From: DATGJX01 sp035279385
Lineage (GTDB): Bacteria; Vulcanimicrobiota; Vulcanimicrobiia; Vulcanimicrobiales; Vulcanimicrobiaceae
Length of the DNA stretch: 7,852 nucleotides
Assembly (NCBI GenBank): GCA_035279385.1
Contig: DATEHZ010000139.1
Span: 1 to 7,852 of the forward strand
Direction: 5' to 3'
The notes under the pieces were generated by a model that worked only from the letters and a program-made list of their open reading frames with translations, ran no database searches and was not told the DNA's origin. The position numbers were made by a program, and so were the translations under genes. This document shows, piece by piece, positions 1 to 6,039 of the stretch. Within the stretch, counting starts at the first letter, position 1, and each line of letters starts with the position of its first letter.

Positions 1-99
1 TCATGGTGAGCTTGTCGAACCACGTGCCGAGCACTGGCGAGGCTCATACCCTCGTCATGGTGAGCCCGTCGAACCACGTGCCGAGCCGCGGCGAGGCTC
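1..99 (+). repeat. Tandem pair of interspersed repeat units (A and B), 54-bp period
   Basis: Two copies of a ~45-bp unit starting TCATGGTGAGC and ending GGCGAGGCTC lie at 1-45 and 55-99. By eye they match at 40 of 45 positions, with differences clustered at unit positions 12-13 and 33-35. Copy B is preceded by CTCG at 51-54; copy A is cut by the window edge, so the array may extend leftward. Both copies carry CACGTG in the middle. The complete unit has short inverted termini (CTCG...CGAG) and an internal TGGT...ACCA-type complementarity on the opposite strand, so it could fold weakly. The same unit occurs twice in reverse orientation at 1384-1485. No protein-coding role is supported. The array lies directly downstream of the permease stop codon. 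I cannot tell whether it acts as a terminator; no T-tract follows. Confidence 0.9.
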
Positions 100-105
100 G
101 TTCAC

Positions 106-1002
106 TTAATCCGGAACGATAACCCCAGCGCCGACTGCCGCTTCAGGTTTGCGTTCGACGAATGCCGAGCGCAGCATCGTAATCGCGGTATAGATGACGA
201 CTGCGGCGACAAGCCAGCGAAGCGACGTGAGCGGAAGCGTTTTGACGATGAACGCCGCAGCCAGCACGCCCGGAATACCGCCGATCGTCAGCCCCAGCGC
301 CGCTTTGAGCGTGTATGCGTCGAACTTGATGAAGCGCCAGCCCGCGATCGGCATGAGAAACGCGCACGAACCCATCATGATCGGAAAGGCGGCGATCGGG
401 TTCATGCCGAGCAGTGCCACCATGATCATCGCCGGCGCGTATAAGCCGATGCCGATCGTCATGAGCGCCCCCAAAATGAAGTTGCCGGCAACCCCGATCC
501 ACAGCAGCGTTCCGCTCAATCCAAGTTCGTTTCCGCCGCCTTGCAGAATGTTCAAATTCTTCATGATGAAGAGCGTGCCGGCAGCGATCAGGGCAAGACC
601 CATTCCGATCTGCACGTAGCGGCGCGGCCACTTCGCGACGACTCCCGCGCCGAGCCATGAACCCGCGATCGCGGCAACGATGAGCAGCAGGAGCGTGAGC
701 GGAGCCACGTTGACCAGTCCGATGAAGATCAGTGCTTCGGCAATCGTCGGGAGCGCATGCCCGATATTAAGAGTCCCCGGAATGCGCTCGTCCGGCACGA
801 TTTTCCAAAACCTGAACATGGTCGTCGTCGGTGCGAACGACCCGATGCCGAGCGTATCAAAAAAGTCGGTGATAAACCCGACGCCGAGTTCCAGCCAACT
901 CGGAAGTGCGAATCCGTATCGGCGCATTTCCGCGGCCCATACCAGCGTGTAGACCACGGCGAAGATGCCGAGCAGGACCATCAGAACCGCGTGTACGCTC
1001 AT
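106..1002 (-). CDS. TSUP-family (TauE/SafE-like) membrane permease
   Basis: This is a 298-residue, very hydrophobic protein with about eight or nine predicted membrane segments, roughly at residues 5-23, 37-54, 84-98, 101-121, 130-148, 163-183, 188-222 (probably two), 233-252 and 261-279. The repeated architecture of a glycine-rich helix followed by a short basic loop fits the sulfite exporter TauE/SafE (TSUP) family. Examples are DTLGIGSFAPTT at 49-60 in the first half and the GGIPG turn at 241-245, followed by a loop ending in R262 and a final helix. Family members move sulfite, sulfoacetate or other small anions across the inner membrane. The substrate here cannot be read from sequence. 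The start is ATG at 1002, with a weak upstream purine stretch (GGTGGA). It lies 27 bp downstream of the GIY-YIG gene on the same strand, so cotranscription is possible. Nearby cysK and metH make a sulfur-compound substrate attractive but unproven. Confidence 0.85.
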   Translation of the reverse strand: MSVHAVLMVLLGIFAVVYTLVWAAEMRRYGFALPSWLELGVGFITDFFDTLGIGSFAPTTTMFRFWKIVPDERIPGTLNIGHALPTIAEALIFIGLVNVAPLTLLLLIVAAIAGSWLGAGVVAKWPRRYVQIGMGLALIAAGTLFIMKNLNILQGGGNELGLSGTLLWIGVAGNFILGALMTIGIGLYAPAMIMVALLGMNPIAAFPIMMGSCAFLMPIAGWRFIKFDAYTLKAALGLTIGGIPGVLAAAFIVKTLPLTSLRWLVAAVVIYTAITMLRSAFVERKPEAAVGAGVIVPD

Positions 1003-1029
1003 GTTTGATAGTCCACCGGCAGGCCGTTT

Positions 1030-1347
1030 TTACCCTGCGCCGGCGCCCGGTACCGGGCCGGACGAATCGCCGCGCGATAGGCGCCGTAGCTCCTGAAAAT
1101 CTCCGCGCGCAAGTGCGGCCTTCTTCGCACGAGACCACTTCTTGATCTGCTTTTCCCAACCGATCGCGTCGTTCACGTCGCGGAAATCCGCTGCGTAGAC
1201 CAGTCGAACCGGTCTACGCGTAAACGTATAACAGCCGGTAAGCTCGCCCGCATTGTGTTGGGCGATCCGCAGCTCGACATCCCGCGTCACGCCGATGTAG
1301 TAGCTGCCGTCGTCGCAGAGCACCATGTACACCCAAAAATACTGCAC
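1030..1347 (-). CDS. Small GIY-YIG domain nuclease (YhbQ/UPF0213-like)
   Basis: This 105-residue protein is essentially a single GIY-YIG domain. Visible hallmarks are the first strand WVYMVLC (residues 5-11, the 'GIY' position), YYIG at 16-19, the catalytic-type arginine in RDVELRIAQHN (R27), and the helix AIGWEKQIKKWSR with the metal-binding glutamate E65. The last ~13 residues (SGPVPGAGAG) are low-complexity and outside the domain. Stand-alone proteins of this type are widespread; the superfamily cuts DNA, but the cellular role of this branch is poorly defined. The start is GTG at 1347: the domain begins right at MQYFWVY, so the internal ATG at residue 8 would destroy the first strand. No good Shine-Dalgarno sequence is visible. 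A repeat array begins about 37 bp upstream of the start, with a repeat fragment at 1362-1368. The key residues appear intact, so it is probably active. Confidence 0.88.
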   Translation of the reverse strand: MQYFWVYMVLCDDGSYYIGVTRDVELRIAQHNAGELTGCYTFTRRPVRLVYAADFRDVNDAIGWEKQIKKWSRAKKAALARGDFQELRRLSRGDSSGPVPGAGAG

Positions 1348-1361
1348 GTAGAGTTACTACG

Positions 1362-1368
1362 GACGAGG
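1362..1368 (-). repeat. Possible truncated repeat remnant upstream of the GIY-YIG gene
   Basis: Read on the minus strand, CTCGTC matches the first bases of the full repeat unit (CTCGTCATGG) and then diverges. It lies about 15 bp upstream of the GIY-YIG start. The match is too short to be more than suggestive by itself. It is listed because it is placed just after a full unit in the same orientation, as a broken third unit would be. Confidence 0.3.
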
Positions 1369-1383
1369 GTGAGATTTCGAAAG

Positions 1384-1485
1384 GCCTCGACGGGCTCGGC
1401 GCGTGGTTCGACAGGCTCACCATGACGAGGGTCGGGGGCCTCGCCACCGCTCGGCGCGTGGTTCGAGGGGCTCACCATGACGAGG
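1384..1485 (-). repeat. Tandem pair of interspersed repeat units (C and D), inverted relative to the 1-99 array
   Basis: Two units lie at 1384-1430 and 1438-1485. Their starts are 54 bp apart, the same period as at 1-99. Read on the minus strand each starts CTCGTCATGGTGAGCC, continues TCGAACCACGCGCCGAGC and ends CGAGGC, so they are the same repeat as units A and B in the opposite orientation. Both carry CACGCG in the middle where A and B have CACGTG. Unit C is one base shorter than D in the variable segment before the CGAGGC end. Each unit is bounded by CCTCG/CGAGG inverted termini. The array fills the gap between metH and the GIY-YIG gene. Short ORFs that can be drawn through it are artefacts of the repeat. 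Confidence 0.9.
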
Positions 1486-1490
1486 GGCGT

Positions 1491-1500
1491 CCGTGACGAG
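1491..1500 (-). repeat. Repeat-unit fragment abutting the metH stop
   Basis: On the minus strand this reads CTCGTCACGG, which matches the first ten bases of the unit (CTCGTCATGG) at nine positions. It sits between the metH stop codon and unit D. It looks like the remnant of a third, truncated unit, or the insertion boundary of the array. Confidence 0.4.
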
Positions 1501-1502
1501 GT

Positions 1503-4500
1503 TTAGGCGGGTTCTAGTTCTCGGGTGGCGGCGGCGTTGAAGTAGGCGGCTTTCGGGTGGTGCAGTACGATGGCGGCGGTGGACTGCTCCGGAATGATTT
1601 GGAAGCCTTCGGTGAGCGATACGCCGATCGCGTTCGTCGCGTCGAGCAATGTGAACGCCGTTTTGTGCTGCGAGAGATCCGGACACGCGCCGTATCCCCA
1701 CGAATAGCGCTTTCCTTGCTCCTCCTGCAGCCCTAATTCCGAACGAATCATACGGTGCGAGTATTCTGCGAGCGCCTCGGCGCTTTGCACCGAGAAGCCG
1801 TGCAAGAAATACGACTCGCTGAACTCGCCCGCATGGTGCAGTTTCTCCGTACGCTCCGACGCGCGCGTCCCCATCGTCACGACCTGCAGCGCGATGACGT
1901 CGCAGGCCCGGCCGTTCTGCGGAGCGCGCACGTAGTCGGCAAGCGAGAGATGCTCGCCCCCGGCTTGACGGATGAACGTGAAGCGCGCGATCTCTTTTGC
2001 GTGGTCCTGCGGATCGTAGACGATGACGTCATTGCCCTCACCCGCGGCGGGGAAATATCCGTAGACGAAGCGCGGCTGCAGCAAACCCTCGTCGACGGCG
2101 AGTTTCTGGTAGCGATGCAGACGCGGCTCGAAATCCTCGCGCACGAGTTTCTCGAACGCGTCGCCCTTCGTGTTCGCCGCGCCCCACGAGAGCCGGTAGA
2201 GGCTGCGCAGATCGAAGCACGACCAGAGCGTGGGAAGGTCGATCTCTTTGACGACGCGCGTACCGAAGAACGGCGGCTTCGGAACCGGCGCCTGCTCGGA
2301 CTTCACCGCCGAGTACACGATCTCGCCGTTGCCGGACGCCGTTACGGCGCGCTGGCGTTCGCGCAGCGCGAACGCTTCGCGCTTCGCGCGCTCGACGAGG
2401 GCTTCGCGGCTCTGCGGATCGCTCAGCGACTCCATGATCTGCAAGCCTTCGAACGCGTCCTTCGCGTAGAACAATCCGGGTTCGAAGAATCGCGCGCCGT
2501 CGTCGAGCAGCGAGATGCGCCGCCCGAAATCGCGATTGATTGCGGCGCCGCCGACCAGCACCGGAAACTGCAGGCCGCGCGAGTCTTGCTCCTGCACGCA
2601 CACCGGCATCTGTTTGCTCGTCGAGACGAGCAAAGCGGAGAGCCCGATCGCATCGGCGTTTTCCTCGACGGCGCGCTCGAGAATCGTATTCATCGGCACC
2701 TGCTTGCCCAGGTCGACCACCGTGTAGCCGTTGTTCGAAAGAATCGTTCCGACCAAGTTTTTACCGATGTCGTGCACGTCGCCGAAGACCGTCGCCAAAA
2801 CCACTTTGCCTTTGCTCGCGCCTTCTTTCTTCTCGAGGAACTGCTCGAGGTGCGCGACGGCTTTCTTCATGACTTCCGCCGACTGCAGCACGAACGGCAG
2901 AATCAGTTCGCCCGCGCCGAATTTGTCGCCGACTTCCTTCATCGCCGGAAGCAAAACGTCGTTGAGAACGCCGACCGCGTCGCGCGTTTGGAGTGCCTCG
3001 TCGATCTTCGCTTCAATGCCGTCTTTACGGCGGCGCAGAATCGCGTTGTGGATGCGCACTTCGGGCGGCGCATCGGCATCGTCGTCCTTGGCCGGGCCCG
3101 CACTTTGCGCGGTCGCTCCCGCTGCCTCGAAATGTTCGATGAGCCGCTGCAGCGCATCCGCGCGGCGGTTGAACACCAGATCGTCGCAGAGTTCGCGCTC
3201 GGTCGCGTCGAGTTCCGCGTACGGCGTAATCTCTTTCGGATTGACGAGCGCGAGATCGAGCCCCGCTTGGACGCAGTGATGCATGAACACGGAGTTGAGC
3301 GCGGCCCGTGCGTGCGGCTTGAGGCCGAACGACACGTTGCTCACGCCCAGCGAGGTGAGCACCCCCGGCATCGCTTCTTTGATGGCGCGAATACCGTCGA
3401 TGGTCTCCACGGCGGAGTCGATGTACTCCGCGTCGCCGGTTGCCAGCGTGAAGGTGAGATCGTCGAAAATCAGCGCGCCGGCGGGCAAGCCGTACTCGCC
3501 CGTGACGATGTCGAAAATGCGCTGCGCGACCTCGCGTTTGCGCTGCGCGATCTTCGCCATGCCGCTCTCGTCGATCGTGAGCGCCACGACGGCGGCGCCG
3601 TGCTCCTTGGCCATCGGCACGACGGAGTCGATCTTCGCGCGGCCGCTCTCCAAATGGACGGAGTTGATGATGGCGCGCCCCGGATAGTTCTCGAGCGCCG
3701 CTTTGATGACGCGCGGCTCCGTCGAGTCGATCATCAGCGGCGACTCAACCGACTGCGCGAGTTTGCGTACGACGGCGCGCATCTGCTCGTCCTCGTCGGT
3801 GCGTTCGGTAAGGGCGCAGCAGATGTCGAGCACGTGCGCGCCGCCTTCGACCTGAGCGCGCGCGACCACCGCGATGTCGTCGTAGTTCTCTTCGAGCAGC
3901 AAACGTTTGAGTTTGCGCGAGCCTTGCGCGTTGATGCGCTCGCCGACCAGCAGCGGCCGCGGCTCTTGCTCGAGCGAGATGGCCGTCATCGCCGAGGCGA
4001 CGTATTGCACCGGTTTGACCTCGGGCGCGCGCCCGCGGATCCCGTCTTTGGACAAGTTCAGGACGACGTCGGAGATTGCGGTGATATGCGCGGGCGTCGT
4101 GCCGCAGCAGCCGCCGATCGCGTTCACGCCGAATTCGCGCACGAAGTCGCCGAGTTCCGCAGCGAGCTCTTCCGGTGTTTCCGGATAGATCGTCTCGCCC
4201 TTCGGCCCCATGATGGGAAGACCCGCGTTCGGAATCACGCTGATGAAGCGATCCGACATCTCGCTCAAATACCGGACGGAATCGCGCATTTGGGCAGGTC
4301 CGGTCGAGCAGTTCAAACCGATGACGTCGACCGGCAGCGCGCCGAGCGTCGCGCAGATCGCGCGAATATCCGTCCCGAGCAGCATGCGGCCTTCGGTGAT
4401 CAGCGTCGGCTGCGCCTGGATCGGCACCCGCCGCAGACCCTTATCGAACTCGCGGACGATACCCGCGATGGCCGCTTTGAGCTCGAGCAGATCCTGCATC

Positions 4501-5042
4501 GTTTCCAGCAGCAGCAGATCCACACCGCCGTCTACCAAATGCCGCGCCTGCTCGCCGTAGATGTTCGAGAGTTCTTCGAAAGTGATCTTCGAGAGCGCCG
4601 GATCCGACGACGAAATGAGCATTCCGGTCGGTCCCATCGAGCCCGCGACGAATCGCGGCCGCTCGGGCGTGCTGCGCGCATCGCACGCCTGCCGCGCGAT
4701 CTGCGCGGCATTGCGGTTGATCTCCGCGACCTTCTCGCCTAGCCCGTACTCGTCGAGTTTGAGGCGCGAGGCGGTGAACGTATCGGTCTCGACGACGTCC
4801 GCGCCGGCCTTCAAGTAGGATTCGTGAATGCTCCGGATGACGTCCGGGCGCGTGAGAACGAGCGCTTCGTTACATCCGTGATACGTGGCGCCGCCGAAGT
4901 CTTCGGCGGTTAATTCGAGCGCCATGAGTTGCGTGCCCATGGCGCCGTCGAACACGAGCACACGCTCGCGCAGCAGTTGCAGATAGGTAGACAATTTAAA
5001 TTGATGTACTCGCTTTTTCGATGGCGACGGTACTTGCGGCAC
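1503..5042 (-). CDS. metH: Cobalamin-dependent methionine synthase, full length
   Basis: This enzyme transfers the methyl group of 5-methyltetrahydrofolate through cobalamin to homocysteine, giving methionine in the cytoplasm. All modules are present in 1179 residues. The homocysteine barrel (~25-330) has FDGAMGT at 31-37 and zinc ligands C245 (GLNC) and C312/C313 (GGCCGTTP). The pterin-binding barrel (~362-605) starts with LLVGERIN and contains MIDST. The cap helices (~660-740) precede the cobalamin Rossmann domain (~745-870), with DVHDIG at 755-760, axial ligand H757, and GLS at 800-802. The C-terminal activation/AdoMet domain (~925-1165) has RYSWGYGACPD at 1112-1122, a variant of the enteric RxxPGYPACPD loop. 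The length matches the family. The listed start is GTG at 5042, with GAGG close upstream, and overlaps the asparaginase end by 47 bp. A TTG at 4994, one base after the asparaginase stop, gives a more typical N-terminus (STYLQLLRERVLVFDG). No cobalamin riboswitch is visible near the start, as expected inside an operon. Confidence 0.98.
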   Translation of the reverse strand: MPQVPSPSKKRVHQFKLSTYLQLLRERVLVFDGAMGTQLMALELTAEDFGGATYHGCNEALVLTRPDVIRSIHESYLKAGADVVETDTFTASRLKLDEYGLGEKVAEINRNAAQIARQACDARSTPERPRFVAGSMGPTGMLISSSDPALSKITFEELSNIYGEQARHLVDGGVDLLLLETMQDLLELKAAIAGIVREFDKGLRRVPIQAQPTLITEGRMLLGTDIRAICATLGALPVDVIGLNCSTGPAQMRDSVRYLSEMSDRFISVIPNAGLPIMGPKGETIYPETPEELAAELGDFVREFGVNAIGGCCGTTPAHITAISDVVLNLSKDGIRGRAPEVKPVQYVASAMTAISLEQEPRPLLVGERINAQGSRKLKRLLLEENYDDIAVVARAQVEGGAHVLDICCALTERTDEDEQMRAVVRKLAQSVESPLMIDSTEPRVIKAALENYPGRAIINSVHLESGRAKIDSVVPMAKEHGAAVVALTIDESGMAKIAQRKREVAQRIFDIVTGEYGLPAGALIFDDLTFTLATGDAEYIDSAVETIDGIRAIKEAMPGVLTSLGVSNVSFGLKPHARAALNSVFMHHCVQAGLDLALVNPKEITPYAELDATERELCDDLVFNRRADALQRLIEHFEAAGATAQSAGPAKDDDADAPPEVRIHNAILRRRKDGIEAKIDEALQTRDAVGVLNDVLLPAMKEVGDKFGAGELILPFVLQSAEVMKKAVAHLEQFLEKKEGASKGKVVLATVFGDVHDIGKNLVGTILSNNGYTVVDLGKQVPMNTILERAVEENADAIGLSALLVSTSKQMPVCVQEQDSRGLQFPVLVGGAAINRDFGRRISLLDDGARFFEPGLFYAKDAFEGLQIMESLSDPQSREALVERAKREAFALRERQRAVTASGNGEIVYSAVKSEQAPVPKPPFFGTRVVKEIDLPTLWSCFDLRSLYRLSWGAANTKGDAFEKLVREDFEPRLHRYQKLAVDEGLLQPRFVYGYFPAAGEGNDVIVYDPQDHAKEIARFTFIRQAGGEHLSLADYVRAPQNGRACDVIALQVVTMGTRASERTEKLHHAGEFSESYFLHGFSVQSAEALAEYSHRMIRSELGLQEEQGKRYSWGYGACPDLSQHKTAFTLLDATNAIGVSLTEGFQIIPEQSTAAIVLHHPKAAYFNAAATRELEPA

Positions 5043-6039
5043 GCACCTCGCCCACGGCGCGCCCCGCTCGATTATATACTACCGGGCGCTCCAGGTCTGC
5101 GAGCTCGGTCAATGCGGCCTCGGGCAGCAAGCCCAGCTGGCGCACCGCGCTCAGGACCGCCGGAGCCCGCCCCCGCGCCGCGCCGTCCAACACCTTGCAC
5201 ACCATACCCACGCCCGCCTCGATGAAGGCGGCGCCGTGCACGCCCTCGGCCCCGCCCTTGCACGCGAGCGAACCGCCGCCCGCGGTCATGAGCCGCGTGT
5301 CGAACTCTCCGGTTCCCGAAACGTACTCCGGATGCGCGGTCATCGCGTCGCGGACGATGCGCAAGGCCCGGGCGTCTTCGTCGCTCAGCCCGCGAAGGGT
5401 CGCCAGACGCATGAACGAGAGCGTCGCGTTGCGCAGCGGCGTCGCGTACACCGGAATGCCGCAGCCGTCCACGCCGAGGACGAAATCGTCTACGCGCACG
5501 TCCGATGCCCGCGCGCAGAGCGCGAGGATGCGCTGCTGCGCCGGATTCGAGGCTTCCAGATACGTCGCCGGATCGGCGCCGGATAGTTTGCACAAGGCGA
5601 GAATTCCCGCATGTTTGCCGGAGCAATTATTGTGCACCGCGCCGGGCGTTACGCCGGCATCGCGCAGCTGCGCTGCGGCGGCGGCGTTGTACGGTTCGTG
5701 CGCGCCGCACTGGAGCGCGCTCTCGTCCATTCCGATCTTGCGCAAAATCGAACGCACGGCATCGACGTGAAACGCTTGTCCCGTATGCGATGCCGCCATC
5801 ACCGCGATCTCGCGCGGTTCGAGGCCGACTCGCTCGCGAGCGCCCGCTGCGATGGCCGCCGCGGCGATGAACGGCTTGGCCGTCGAACGCAAAAACACCG
5901 GCGAGTCGATATCGCCGGCGGAAAAGATCACGTGTTGTCCGGCGTCCATCGCGCAAGCGGCGACGTGGTGGAACGACTCCACCAAGCCGCCGCGCGTGAC
6001 TTCAACGCCCCAAGTGCTACACCAGGGCTGGTTCGACAA
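4996..6039 (-). CDS. Zinc-type (ReAV-like, PF06089) L-asparaginase
   Basis: This 347-residue enzyme is predicted to hydrolyse L-asparagine to aspartate and ammonia. It belongs to the asparaginase_II family typified by Rhizobium etli ReAV, which is unrelated to E. coli AnsA/AnsB. Signature blocks, numbered from the TTG start, are RSTAKP (51-56; S52-x-x-K55), SHTGQ (84-88; S84), CGAHEP (111-116), HNNCSGKHAG (136-145; C139 and K142), DGCGIP (191-196; C193), GEFDTRLM (244-251) and KGGAEGV (261-267; K261). These correspond to the ReAV Ser-Lys pairs and the Cys-Lys-Cys zinc site, so the enzyme looks intact. There is no signal peptide, so it is probably cytoplasmic. The open frame runs back to 6213, but family N-termini begin just before VEVTRGGLVES. 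The TTG at 6039 is the only good start there, and AGGAAG sits six bases upstream. That start lies inside cysK with a 23-bp overlap, implying translational coupling. The stop is inside the metH leader. Confidence 0.93.
   Translation of the reverse strand: MSNQPWCSTWGVEVTRGGLVESFHHVAACAMDAGQHVIFSAGDIDSPVFLRSTAKPFIAAAAIAAGARERVGLEPREIAVMAASHTGQAFHVDAVRSILRKIGMDESALQCGAHEPYNAAAAAQLRDAGVTPGAVHNNCSGKHAGILALCKLSGADPATYLEASNPAQQRILALCARASDVRVDDFVLGVDGCGIPVYATPLRNATLSFMRLATLRGLSDEDARALRIVRDAMTAHPEYVSGTGEFDTRLMTAGGGSLACKGGAEGVHGAAFIEAGVGMVCKVLDGAARGRAPAVLSAVRQLGLLPEAALTELADLERPVVYNRAGRAVGEVRAASTVAIEKASTSI

Noticed and set aside
1384..1485. Repeat array as a CRISPR array
   Set aside because: Only two units are present per array, with gaps of a few bases rather than 25-40-bp unique spacers, variable unit sequence and no cas genes.
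1384..1500. Repeat array as an intrinsic terminator for metH
   Set aside because: The units can form only weak hairpins and no run of T follows on the minus strand. A transcript-attenuating effect cannot be excluded but is not supported.
1214..1701. Small minus-strand ORFs through the repeat array, with peptides like MVSLSNHAPS and HGEPVEPRAE
   Set aside because: These are translations of the repeat units themselves and overlap the GIY-YIG and metH frames. They have no independent coding evidence.
1755..4742. A 995-codon open frame on the plus strand opposite metH
   Set aside because: It is rich in Arg, Ala, Asp and His with no recognisable domain, and it lies wholly antisense to a clear full-length metH. 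Long antisense frames are expected when G/C-ending codons suppress stops on the other strand.
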